From positions 806,001-870,000 of the forward strand of contig CAWJKY010000003.1 of the NCBI GenBank assembly GCA_963843565.1: a stretch of 64,000 nucleotides of DNA. Direction: 5' to 3'. This document shows positions 17,671 through 25,782 of the stretch, piece by piece. Made by a program: the position numbers and the translations under genes. The notes below the pieces were generated by a model. The model had not been told where the DNA came from, did no database searches, and saw only the letters and a list, made by a program, of their open reading frames with translations. Source of the DNA: DASZQY01 sp963843565 (GTDB lineage Bacteria; Pseudomonadota; Alphaproteobacteria; Rhizobiales; Kaistiaceae). Each line of letters starts with the position of its first letter. Position 1 is the stretch's first letter.

Positions 17671-18837
17671 TCATGTGAAGGCCGGGCGGCGCTGGTCGAG
17701 GACCAGCGAGGCGAGCGCGGCGGCCAGCGCGCCGGCGAGGAAGCAGGCGGAAATCCACGGGAGCTGGGCGTAGCTCCAGCCGCCGTTGAGGGCGAGACCG
17801 CCGAGCCAGGCGCCGGCGGCGATGCCGATGTTGAAGGCGGTCGAAATCAGGGTCGCGGCGAGATTGGGCGCGGCGCGCGCGGCGGACAGGATGCGCGCCT
17901 GCACGGGCGCGGAGAAAGAGAAGCCGACCAGTGACCACAGGCTGAACACGATCGCCATGGCGAGCGCGTGGTACACGGCGACCAGCGCGGCGAGGTAGAG
18001 GAACAGTTGCAGCGCGAAGACGGCGGCCACCGCCGGCATCGGCTTCCAGTCGCCGAGGCGTCCGCCGATCAGGTTGCCGAAGATGCCGCCGACGCCCGCG
18101 GCAAACAGCAGCCACGGCACCGCGCCGACCGACAGGCCGGTGACGTCGGTCAACGTCGGCACGATGTAGGAGAGCGGCGCGAAGAACGCGGTCATGGCGA
18201 GCGCGATCATGGCGTAGGAGAGAAGCACCGGCTGCTGCCACACGGCGCGCAACTCGTCCGCGGCGCTCGCCTTCGGCGCCGGCTGGCCCTTCGGCTCGCC
18301 CGGCAGCAGCAGCACCAGCGCGACAGTCGCGACGATGCCGATGGCGGCGATCAGCCAGAAGGTCATGCGCCAGCCGTAGGCATTGCCGATCGCGGTGCCG
18401 GCAGGGACGCCGATGACGTTGGCGGCGGTGATCCCGGCGACCACGAGGGCCACGGCCGACGACCGCCGTTCCCTCGGCACAAGCCCTGTCGCGATGACCA
18501 TGGCGATGCCGAAGAACAGGCCGTGGCTGCACGCGATCACCAGCCGGGCGCCCATCAACAGCCAGTAGTTGCCGGCGAGCGCGCACAGAACGTTGCCGGT
18601 CACGAACACGCCCATCATGGCGAGCAGCAGCGGCCGGCGCGGCAGCCTTCCGGTGGCCAGCGCCAGCAGCGGGCCGCCGACCGCCACGCCAATGGCGTAG
18701 CCCGAGATCAGCAGGCCGGCGGTCGGAATGTCGACGCCCAGATCGGCGGCGAGATCGGGCAGCAGCCCGGTGATGACCAGTTCGGTGGTGCCGACGGCGA
18801 AGGCCGCCGCGAACAGCGCAAACAAAGGAATGGGCAC
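17671..18837 (-). CDS. MFS transporter, DHA1 (AraJ-like) family
   Basis: This 388-residue major facilitator has about 12 hydrophobic helices and no large soluble domain. The N-terminal FAVGTTELVITGLLPDLAADL is the characteristic first helix of the DHA1 sugar/drug exporter group (AraJ, YdhP and relatives), with the expected loop motif near RLPRRPLLLAMM. The start codon is a GTG. It probably exports a small solute, but the substrate cannot be told. It stands alone between amn and the OsmC gene on the same strand, with gaps of 85 and 110 bases. Confidence 0.9.
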   Translation of the reverse strand: MPIPLFALFAAAFAVGTTELVITGLLPDLAADLGVDIPTAGLLISGYAIGVAVGGPLLALATGRLPRRPLLLAMMGVFVTGNVLCALAGNYWLLMGARLVIACSHGLFFGIAMVIATGLVPRERRSSAVALVVAGITAANVIGVPAGTAIGNAYGWRMTFWLIAAIGIVATVALVLLLPGEPKGQPAPKASAADELRAVWQQPVLLSYAMIALAMTAFFAPLSYIVPTLTDVTGLSVGAVPWLLFAAGVGGIFGNLIGGRLGDWKPMPAVAAVFALQLFLYLAALVAVYHALAMAIVFSLWSLVGFSFSAPVQARILSAARAAPNLAATLISTAFNIGIAAGAWLGGLALNGGWSYAQLPWISACFLAGALAAALASLVLDQRRPAFT

Positions 18838-18947
18838 AAGCGAACCCGCCGACGGGCGGCCTCCTCAGGCGCAAAGATCGGGGATCGGGCGGCCATTCGC
18901 CCGTCGCGGACTGCTGTCGGCGGTTCTAGCGCGCGGCTCGCGCGCCG

Positions 18948-19376
18948 TCACCCCTCCAGCGTCGCGTCCAGCGTGATCTTCACCGCCTTCAGGGCCCGCG
19001 ACACCGGGCAGCCTTCGACGGTGCCTGCGGCGATCTTCTGGAACGTCGCGTTGTCGATGCCCGGCACCTCGGCGCCGACCGTCAGCTCGATCAGGGCGAT
19101 GGTCGGCTTGCCATCGACGGTATCGAGATGAAGCTCGGCGTTGGTGCGGATCGTGGTCGGCGGGAAGCCGGCCTTCGTGAGATCGCCGGACAGCGCCATC
19201 GAGAAGCAACCGGCATGCGCGGCAGCGATCAACTCTTCCGGGTTGGTGCCGCCGCCGTCCGAAAAGCGCGAAGCCCAGGTGAAGGCGCCATCGTAGGCAC
19301 CGCCGCCGAACTTCATGTGGCCGTGGCCTTCCTTGAGCGTCCCGTTCCAGTCGGCGGTGGATGTCCGTGTCGGCAT
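18948..19376 (-). CDS. OsmC-family peroxiredoxin
   Basis: OsmC proteins are dimeric, cysteine-based enzymes that reduce organic hydroperoxides. The 142-residue product has the two family cysteines: AAAHAGCFSMAL near residue 57 and EGCPVSRALK near residue 121, both in conserved context, plus the N-terminal GTLKEGHGHMK. Length is typical of OsmC rather than Ohr. It is divergent from xthA (71-base gap), so an oxidative-stress gene and a DNA-repair gene share one intergenic region, a plausible shared-regulation pair, though no OxyR or OhrR site is evident. Confidence 0.92.
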   Translation of the reverse strand: MPTRTSTADWNGTLKEGHGHMKFGGGAYDGAFTWASRFSDGGGTNPEELIAAAHAGCFSMALSGDLTKAGFPPTTIRTNAELHLDTVDGKPTIALIELTVGAEVPGIDNATFQKIAAGTVEGCPVSRALKAVKITLDATLEG

Positions 19377-19447
19377 GATCTGCTTCTCCTCTGCACAATC
19401 TCCGTGAAACCTAGGCGCAGTTGCCCGGAGAGGCTAGCTTGCTCCCC

Positions 19448-20230
19448 ATGAAAATCGCGACGTGGAATATCAATGGTGTGCGCGCCCGGATCGACAGCGC
19501 CACGGCCTGGCTCAAGGACGCCAGCCCGGACGTTCTGTGTCTTCAGGAGATCAAGTCGGAGGACGGCGCGTTCCCGGCCGAGGCGTTCGAGGACCTCGGC
19601 TACAACGTGGCGGTCCACGGCCAGAAGGGCTTCAACGGCGTGGCGCTCCTCTCGAAGTCGCCGCTGGAGGATGTCTCCCGCGACCTGCCGGGCGATCCGG
19701 CCGACGAGCAGCACCGGTTCATCGAGGCGGTCGTCTCGGTGCCGGGTGGCGCGATCCGCGTCGCTTCGCTCTACCTGCCAAACGGCAACCCGGCGGGCAG
19801 CGACCGCTTCGACTACAAGCTCAACTGGATGGCGCGGCTGGAGGCGCACCTGCGAGCGCGGCTTGCCGAGGAAGAAGCGTTCGTGTTCGCCGGCGATTTC
19901 AACATCATCCCCGAGGAGATCGACGCCCGCTTCCCCGACAACTGGCGGGGCGACGCCCTCTTCCAGCCGGAGTCGCGCGCTGCCTACCGGCGCATCCTCA
20001 ACCTCGGGCTGACCGACGCCCTCCGCGCCTGCGCGGCGGGGCCAGACCATTACACCTTCTGGGATTATCAGGCCGGCGCTTGGCAGAAAAACAACGGCAT
20101 CCGCATCGACCACATGCTGCTGTCGCCGCAGGCGACCGACCGGTTGGCGGACGCGGAGATCGACAAGCGCACCCGCGGCTGGGAGAAGCCATCCGACCAC
20201 GTGCCGGTGGTCGTCACCCTCGACATGTGA
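19448..20230 (+). CDS. xthA: Exodeoxyribonuclease III
   Basis: ExoIII is an AP endonuclease and 3'-exonuclease in base-excision repair. The 260-residue product from MKIATWNINGVRAR shows the family signatures: LQEIKSED (catalytic Glu), SLYLPNGNPAGSDRFDYK, AGDFNIIPEEID (catalytic Asp/Asn), NNGIRIDHMLLS and the C-terminal EKPSDHVPVVV (catalytic His). An upstream in-frame start at 19421 adds nine unconserved residues and was not used. Linkage to erpA-dgt is common in this order, but here amn, MFS and OsmC genes intervene. Confidence 0.96.
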   Translation: MKIATWNINGVRARIDSATAWLKDASPDVLCLQEIKSEDGAFPAEAFEDLGYNVAVHGQKGFNGVALLSKSPLEDVSRDLPGDPADEQHRFIEAVVSVPGGAIRVASLYLPNGNPAGSDRFDYKLNWMARLEAHLRARLAEEEAFVFAGDFNIIPEEIDARFPDNWRGDALFQPESRAAYRRILNLGLTDALRACAAGPDHYTFWDYQAGAWQKNNGIRIDHMLLSPQATDRLADAEIDKRTRGWEKPSDHVPVVVTLDM

Positions 20231-20291
20231 GCGGGCTCCGGTCTCGGCATTGTGATTTGAGGCGGATCGGCGCGGGGTTAGCATTTCCCCC

Positions 20292-20702
20292 ATGATGCGC
20301 GTCGGACTCACGGTCGGTTTTCTGGCGCTTGCCGCTTCCACGGCGCTGACGCTCGCCCAGGACCAGAGCGCCCCGCCCGCCGGCGGCGCGGCGACCAACC
20401 CCCCGGGCGCCCTGCCCCAGATGTGCATGAGCTCCGGCACCCCCTATCAGGTTGGCCAATACGCCTGCATTCCCGCCTGCCACGGCATGCGCCGCCTGGC
20501 GCGCTGCGACGCCGCCGGCGACAACGTCTCGTGGACGTTCGTCTCCAACGAATGTCCCTCGGCGATGATCAACGCACCGTGGCCGAGCGACTGGAGCGAG
20601 CTTCCGGTCGCCGCCGACATGTCGCCGAAGCCGATGGCGGTGAACAAGAGCGTGCCGCCGCCGGATGCCGCGACCCTCGCCTTTGCGACGTTCCGCAGCT
20701 GA
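20292..20702 (+). CDS. Exported cysteine-containing hypothetical protein
   Basis: A 136-residue protein with an N-terminal signal peptide (about residues 1-22, ending LTLAQD) and a mature part with five cysteines: MCMSSG, ACIPACHG, ARCDAAG and NECPSAM. The last 40 residues are Pro/Ala-rich. Two adjacent ATG codons exist at 20292 and 20295. I do not recognise the family. The cysteines suggest a small periplasmic or outer-membrane protein, possibly disulfide-bonded. It follows xthA by 61 bases on the same strand. Confidence 0.75.
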   Translation: MMRVGLTVGFLALAASTALTLAQDQSAPPAGGAATNPPGALPQMCMSSGTPYQVGQYACIPACHGMRRLARCDAAGDNVSWTFVSNECPSAMINAPWPSDWSELPVAADMSPKPMAVNKSVPPPDAATLAFATFRS

Positions 20703-20794
20703 GCCGCAGGGCCTCTTCCGACTTCGCGATTTGATCCCACCGCCGAATCGACGGCGAGATGGACGTCCTGGAAAAACGCAACGCGGAGGAAACG

Positions 20795-21187
20795 ATGACA
20801 GATGTGACCTGGCTCGTCTGGTCGGCCATCCTGGCCTGGGCGATGGTGCTCGCCGCCGGCCTGATGAAATACAAGGCGTGGACGCCGGCCGGCCTCAAGG
20901 TGATGATGGAGAGCCGCGAGGCGGTGCCGCCGCCGGGCCGGTTGGCCGGGCGCGCCGATCGCGCCGCCCTCAACATGCTGGAAAACTTCGTTCTGTTCGT
21001 CGCGCTGGTGGCCGCCGTCCACTTCGGCGGCAAAGAGGGCGCACAGGCGACCCTCGGCGCGGCGATCTTTTTCTGGGCGCGGCTCTTCTACTGGCCGGTC
21101 TATCTCGCCGGCATCGCCTACGTGCGCACAGCACTGTGGTTCATCGGCGTCGTCGGGATGGCGGTGATGGTGTTCGCGCTGCTCTAA
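20795..21187 (+). CDS. MAPEG-family membrane protein
   Basis: This 130-residue protein has four hydrophobic helices and the MAPEG pattern (membrane-associated proteins in eicosanoid and glutathione metabolism): a polar loop with AGRADRAALNMLENFVLFVAL and a later FFWARLFYWPVYLAGIAYVRT, holding the Glu-Asn and Arg residues that contact glutathione in the family. The start at 20795 has the ribosome site GCGGAGGAAACG just upstream; an earlier in-frame ATG at 20759 lacks one. It likely acts on lipophilic electrophiles, but the substrate is unknown. Confidence 0.88.
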   Translation: MTDVTWLVWSAILAWAMVLAAGLMKYKAWTPAGLKVMMESREAVPPPGRLAGRADRAALNMLENFVLFVALVAAVHFGGKEGAQATLGAAIFFWARLFYWPVYLAGIAYVRTALWFIGVVGMAVMVFALL

Positions 21188-21210
21188 GCGGACGCGCCGG
21201 CGCCAGTCCC

Positions 21211-22188
21211 TCAGTTCGCGGCGGTGGCGGCCGCGGCGCTGGTCGTGAGGTCCGGCGCGAGGTCGGGATGGGCAGCGATCCACTGGTCGGCGCGCGCTTT
21301 GGCGGCGTTCCACTCGTCCATGGTCGCCGCCGAGCGCGCTTCCTCGTGCATGTCCAGGATCCAGCGCTCGCTGCCGCCGGAGCGGTCCAGCGCCACCGTC
21401 AGCCACATCAGGCCGAGGACGGCCTGACGCGATATGCCGTCGCCCTCGAAAAGCAGATGGCCGAGCAGCGCCTGCCCTTCAACGCTGCCATAGTCGGCCG
21501 CGACCTTCGCCCAGCGCACCGCCTCGCGGGTGCTCTTGGGAACGCCGTCGCCGTTGAGGTGGGCCTGGGCGAGATCGAGGGCGATGCCGATCGCCAGTCC
21601 GCGCGCTTCGAGGTTGCCCTTGGCGGCGGCGAGGTTCGCCCACTTGGCCGCCTGGATCAGGTCGCGCTCGCCGCCCTGCCCTTCGTAATACATGCGCGCC
21701 AGGTTCAGCTGGGCGTCGACGTTTCCGAAGACCGAGGCGGCGCTGTAGTAGAACTGGCGCGCCATGCTGAAGTCGGGCTTTATCTTGGAATCGGGGATGC
21801 CGGTCCGGTAGTAGGTGCCGAGCCGGTTGAAGGCGTTGGAGACGAACGGCGCGGCCTGGCCGCTGGTGGCGTCGTCCTCGGTGGCGTGGGCGGCGACTTC
21901 GCTGAACAGCTTGAACGCCCGGTACTGGTCGCGCGGCACGCCGTCGCCCTCGGCGTACATGTTGCCGAGCTTCCACTGGGCGCCGGGAATGCCCTTCTGG
22001 GCGGCGAAATCGAGCGCCTGCGCGGCATCTGACTTGTCGCCGCTCTTGTACTGGCTGAGGCCCCAGGCGAAGGCCTCCACGGGAGAGGTCGCATCCGTCA
22101 GGTTCTTGAGGTCGAACGCGGCGGCCGGTCCGGCGGTGCAAAGCGCCGCAACGACCGCCGCCGCGCTGAACGCACTAGATATCCGCAT
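21211..22188 (-). CDS. exoR: ExoR-like periplasmic SEL1-repeat protein
   Basis: This 325-residue protein has a signal peptide (about residues 1-24, ending GPAAAFDLKN) and a string of SEL1 (TPR-like) repeats such as AQWKLGNMYAEGDGV, AQLNLARMYYEGQGG and GQALLGHLLFEGDGI. The N-terminal FAWGLSQYKSGDK, then FKLFSEVA and YYRTGIPDSKI, match the layout of Rhizobium ExoR, which restrains the ExoS-ChvI sensor pair in the periplasm and so controls exopolysaccharide and motility. The start chosen (22188) gives a clean signal peptide and overlaps the end of ilvD by 14 bases. Family is confident; the exact ExoR role is inferred. Confidence 0.75.
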   Translation of the reverse strand: MRISSAFSAAAVVAALCTAGPAAAFDLKNLTDATSPVEAFAWGLSQYKSGDKSDAAQALDFAAQKGIPGAQWKLGNMYAEGDGVPRDQYRAFKLFSEVAAHATEDDATSGQAAPFVSNAFNRLGTYYRTGIPDSKIKPDFSMARQFYYSAASVFGNVDAQLNLARMYYEGQGGERDLIQAAKWANLAAAKGNLEARGLAIGIALDLAQAHLNGDGVPKSTREAVRWAKVAADYGSVEGQALLGHLLFEGDGISRQAVLGLMWLTVALDRSGGSERWILDMHEEARSAATMDEWNAAKARADQWIAAHPDLAPDLTTSAAAATAAN

Positions 22189-23899
22189 ACTGCACCAACT
22201 CTGCCGCACCGCCCGGATGGGTCACGGCCCCGTTCTTGGCCGGCCCGACGCCCTGGGCGTATTTCCAGATGGCGCCGCTGCGCACGTTGGCGGGGGGCGC
22301 CTTCCATTCCTTTTTTCGCGCCGCCAATGTGGCGTCGTCGAGGCGAACATTGAGGGTCCCGGCCTCGGCGTCGATCTCGATGATGTCGCCATCGCGGATC
22401 AGCCCGATCGGGCCGCCTTCGGCCGCTTCCGGGCCGACGTGGCCGATACAGAAGCCGCGGGTGCCGCCGGAGAATCGCCCATCGGTGATGAGCGCCACCT
22501 TTTCGCCGGCGCCCTGCCCGTAAATCGCCGCCGTGGTCGACAACATCTCGCGCATGCCGGGGCCGCCCCTGGGCCCCTCGTAGCGGATGACGAGCACCTC
22601 GCCGTCCTTGTACTGGCGCTGGGAGACGGCCGCGAAGCACTCCTCCTCGCTGTCGAAGCAGTGGGCGGGGCCGGAGAACTTCAGGCTGTTCAGCCCGACC
22701 ACCTTCACGATGGCGCCGTCGGGCGCGAGGTTGCCCTTGAGGCCGACGACGCCGCCGGTCGGCGACAGCGGCTTGTCGGCCTGGACGATGACGTCCTGGT
22801 CGGGGTTCCACTTCACGTTCTTCAGGTTCTCGGCGATCGTCGCTCCGGTGACCGTCATGCAGTCGCCGTGAAGATAGCCGTGGTCGAGCAGCGTCTTCAT
22901 CAGAAGCGGAACGCCGCCCGCCTCGAACATGTCCTTGGCGACGTATTTGCCGCCCGGCTTCATGGAGGCGATGTAAGGCGTCTTCTTGAAGATCTCGGCG
23001 ACCGCGAAGAGGTCGAAGTCGATGCCGGCCTCGTGGGCGATGGCCGGCAGGTGAAGCGCGGCGTTGGTCGAGCCGCCGGACGCGGCGACCACGGTGGCGG
23101 CATTCTCCAGCGCCTTGCGGGTCACGATATCGCGCGGGCGGATGTTGCGCGCCAACAGCTCCATGACCTTTTCGCCGGCCGCGTAGCAGAAGCGGTCGCG
23201 GATCTCGTAGGGCGCCGGGGCGCCGGCCGAATAGGGCAGCGCCAGGCCGATCGCCTCGGAGACGCAGGCCATCGTGTTGGCGGTGAACTGGCCGCCGCAA
23301 GCGCCGGCCGACGGGCACGCGACCTTCTCGAGAAGGTCGAGGTCGTCGTCCGACATCTTGCCGACGGAGTGCAGCCCGACCGCTTCAAACAGGTCGACGA
23401 CGGTCACGTCCCGGCCCTTGAAGGTGCCGGGCAGGATCGAACCGCCGTAGATGAAGACCGAGGGCACGTTGAGGCGCACCATCGCCATCATCATGCCGGG
23501 AAGGGACTTGTCGCAGCCGGCCATGCCGACCAGCGCATCGTAGCTGTGGCCGCGCATGGTGAGCTCGACGGAATCGGCGATCACCTCGCGCGAAGGCAGC
23601 GACGCCTTCATGCCCTGGTGACCCATGGCGATGCCGTCGGTGACGGTGATGGTGCAGAACTCGCGCGGCGTGCCGCTCGCGGCGGCGACGCCCTGCTTGA
23701 CCGCCTGCGCCTGGCGCATCAGCGATATGTTGCAGGGAGCGGCCTCGTTCCAGCAGGTGGCGACGCCGACGAAGGGCTGATGGATCTGCTCGGGTGTCAG
23801 ACCCATGGCGTAATAGTAGGACCGGTGGGGAGCGTGTTCTGGCCCCTCCGTCACGTGGCGGCTGGGCAGTTTCTTCTTGTCAAAGACGCGCGCTTCCAT
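22175..23899 (-). CDS. ilvD: Dihydroxy-acid dehydratase
   Basis: IlvD dehydrates 2,3-dihydroxy-isovalerate and its methyl homologue in branched-chain amino acid synthesis. The 574-residue product has the cluster-ligand cysteines in VGVATCWNEAAPCNIS, VGMAGCDKSLPG and CPSAGACGGQFTANT, which mark the [2Fe-2S]/[4Fe-4S] IlvD/Edd family, and closes with VALITDGRFSGGTRGFCIGHVGPEA. It is typical in length and motif order. The gene probably leads a two-gene unit with the downstream exoR-like gene, whose start lies inside its 3' end. Confidence 0.97.
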   Translation of the reverse strand: MEARVFDKKKLPSRHVTEGPEHAPHRSYYYAMGLTPEQIHQPFVGVATCWNEAAPCNISLMRQAQAVKQGVAAASGTPREFCTITVTDGIAMGHQGMKASLPSREVIADSVELTMRGHSYDALVGMAGCDKSLPGMMMAMVRLNVPSVFIYGGSILPGTFKGRDVTVVDLFEAVGLHSVGKMSDDDLDLLEKVACPSAGACGGQFTANTMACVSEAIGLALPYSAGAPAPYEIRDRFCYAAGEKVMELLARNIRPRDIVTRKALENAATVVAASGGSTNAALHLPAIAHEAGIDFDLFAVAEIFKKTPYIASMKPGGKYVAKDMFEAGGVPLLMKTLLDHGYLHGDCMTVTGATIAENLKNVKWNPDQDVIVQADKPLSPTGGVVGLKGNLAPDGAIVKVVGLNSLKFSGPAHCFDSEEECFAAVSQRQYKDGEVLVIRYEGPRGGPGMREMLSTTAAIYGQGAGEKVALITDGRFSGGTRGFCIGHVGPEAAEGGPIGLIRDGDIIEIDAEAGTLNVRLDDATLAARKKEWKAPPANVRSGAIWKYAQGVGPAKNGAVTHPGGAAELVQYADI

Positions 23900-24298
23900 G
23901 CTTCCCTCATCAGGCCGGCGTCTTCTCGCGACGCCATTATCGACCGCGGCCGTCCTGGCGCCGACACAAGGTCCCCCCGCGCCGTACCAGGCGCTGAGAT
24001 CGACCCCAAGTCAGTCCCAGGCAGCTTGCCCCCCTTCGGCAGGTCGCCTGATCGCACAGAACTCTCGCCTTCAGTTTATGGCTGAAAGGCGGCGGTTCCC
24101 GCAGGTTACGTGCCAGGAGTTAACTTCTCGCAACACTGTGGCCAGTCGGCCACAAGGATGTGGATGCCGGGCCTCGAGCGTCAAGCGGGACTGGCGGTCG
24201 GTGAGGATTTTTGCCGATTCTGAGCCAGGGGCGGGAGCTCGAGCGGCGAGTCGCCCGTCCCCGGTGCAGAAACAAGCCGCCCTTGGAGAAAACGTCCC
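23900..24298. other. 399-base intergenic region, no supported gene
   Basis: Divergent region between ilvD and a small plus-strand membrane-protein gene. Open frames here have no family-like content. Bases 24137-24154 form a perfect inverted repeat, TGTGGCC-agtc-GGCCACA, about 145 bases upstream of the plus-strand start, the best candidate operator. I see no convincing ilv attenuator peptide or riboswitch-like structure ahead of ilvD. Confidence 0.5.
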
Positions 24299-24682
24299 AT
24301 GAGCATCGCGCTTCCATACCGCTTCATGCTGACCGGCATTCTTGCCGTCGCCGTCGGCATGGTGCTTGGCCTTTACATGGGCCCGTCGCAGGACTTCCGG
24401 CTGATGCCGGTCCACGCCCACCTGAACCTGGTCGGCTGGGCGACCATGATGCTGTTCGGCCTCTACTACCGCAGCGACGTGGTCGCCGCCGCCTCGGCCG
24501 TGGCGCGCTGGCACTACTGGGCAGCGCTCGTCGGCCTCGTGCTCATGGCGATTGGCCTCACCGCCGTGCAGCTCGGCAATTACAGCCTCGAGATCGTGCT
24601 GATCGTCGGCTCGGTGCTGACGCTCGTCTCGATGCTGATGTTCGCCTGGATCGTCTGGCAGGCGTCGATGCGCAAGGCCTGA
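24299..24682 (+). CDS. Small four-helix membrane protein resembling a heme-copper oxidase subunit I fragment
   Basis: A 127-residue protein of four hydrophobic helices (about residues 7-27, 38-58, 72-92, 100-120). The second helix opens with MPVHAHLNLVGWATMMLFG, whose HxH plus N-L-x-G pattern resembles the heme-proximal helix of CcoN/NorB-type oxidase subunits. It is far too short to be a full subunit. Similar short proteins are often annotated as cytochrome-oxidase-like, with no assigned function. It stands alone, ending four bases before the convergent GST gene. Confidence 0.65.
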   Translation: MSIALPYRFMLTGILAVAVGMVLGLYMGPSQDFRLMPVHAHLNLVGWATMMLFGLYYRSDVVAAASAVARWHYWAALVGLVLMAIGLTAVQLGNYSLEIVLIVGSVLTLVSMLMFAWIVWQASMRKA

Positions 24683-24686
24683 CGGT

Positions 24687-25382
24687 CTAGCGCTGTCCGT
24701 ACAGAATCTTCTGGGTCGTGGCGTCGGCAGGATCGTAGGATTCCGACGGCTTGATCGCCAGACCGCGCTGGACCGCCGGGCGCGCGCCGACGCGATCAAG
24801 CCAGGCCTTGACGTTGGGGAACTCGGCGATGTCGATGCCGCGGTTCTCCGGATTGCGGACCCAGCCGAACAGCGCCATGTCGGCGATCGAATAATCGTCG
24901 GCCACGTAGTCGCGCCCGACGAGGCGCTTGTTGAGCACGCCGAACAGCCGATGCGCCTCGTTGACGTAGCGGTTGACCGCGTACGGAATCTTCTCCTTGG
25001 CGAAATTGCGGAAGTGGTTGACCTGCCCGAACATCGGGCCGACGCCGCCCATCTGCCACATTAGCCATTCGTTGACGGCGGTGCGGGCACGCACGTCCGC
25101 GGGATAGAATTTGCCGAACTTGTCGCCGAGATAGATCAGGATTGCGCCGGACTCGAAAACCGAGATCGGCTTGCCGTCCGGCCCCTCGGGATCGACGATC
25201 GCGGGAATGCGGTTGTTCGGCGAGATCGCCAGGAATTCCGGCTTGAACTGGTCGCCCTTGCCGATGTTGACGAAATGGGTCTCGTAGGGAACGCCCAGCT
25301 CTTCCAGAGCAATGGAAATCTTGAAGCCGTTCGGGGTGTTCCAGTAGTGGAGCTCAATGGGTTTCGTCTGCGTGGCGGGCAC
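24687..25382 (-). CDS. Glutathione S-transferase family protein
   Basis: This cytoplasmic enzyme is a Nu-class-like GST (YfcG/YghU type), often a disulfide-bond reductase. The 231-residue reading starts at a GTG at 25382 preceded by AAGGA at good spacing; an ATG at 25430 would add a poor extension. The N-terminal thioredoxin fold contains ELHYWNTPNGFKISIALEEL (TPN instead of a Ser/Tyr catalytic motif), NNRIPAIVD and FESGAILIYLGDKFG; the C-terminal helical domain contains YSIADMALFGWVRNPENRG. The gene is alone on the minus strand. Confidence 0.88.
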   Translation of the reverse strand: MPATQTKPIELHYWNTPNGFKISIALEELGVPYETHFVNIGKGDQFKPEFLAISPNNRIPAIVDPEGPDGKPISVFESGAILIYLGDKFGKFYPADVRARTAVNEWLMWQMGGVGPMFGQVNHFRNFAKEKIPYAVNRYVNEAHRLFGVLNKRLVGRDYVADDYSIADMALFGWVRNPENRGIDIAEFPNVKAWLDRVGARPAVQRGLAIKPSESYDPADATTQKILYGQR

Positions 25383-25543
25383 GGCAATCGTCCTTGAGAA
25401 AAACGGATGGAGGGAGGTGAGAGGAAGCACGCATTATGTGCCCCCTCCCCCTCCCTCCCGCAAGGAAACCGATTTCTCAGCGGCGCGCCGACACGCGATT
25501 GTGATGGGCCCGCCGCCGGTTCACACGGCCGCGGGCCCCATCG

Positions 25544-25747
25544 TCATTGCCAAACCGGGGCGGCAGTGACGACGACCGAATAGCGCTTGGTCGCTTCCGA
25601 GCGGGTCTCGGTGCTGCGGTTGCGCCACGACTGCAGCGCCTCCCGATACGAGGGGTACGGCCCGTAGAGCTCGCCCCGGCCTTCTTCGAGATCGGCGAAG
25701 TTCACGTCCCGGAAACTGCCGCCGACGACCCAATATTCCTGCGTCAT
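25544..25747 (-). CDS. DUF4170-family small protein
   Basis: A 67-residue protein opening MTQEYWVVGGSFRDVNF and containing YGPYPSYREALQSWRNRS, the pattern of the alphaproteobacterial DUF4170 family, of unknown function. It has a good ribosome site (AGAGGAAG) and lies 35 bases downstream of aceA on the same strand, so it may be part of that transcript. The frame is open upstream through aceA, but only the last 67 codons look real. Confidence 0.8.
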   Translation of the reverse strand: MTQEYWVVGGSFRDVNFADLEEGRGELYGPYPSYREALQSWRNRSTETRSEATKRYSVVVTAAPVWQ

Positions 25748-25782
25748 GTTCGTCTTCCTCTTGTCCAGAAAACTGCCGGGGC

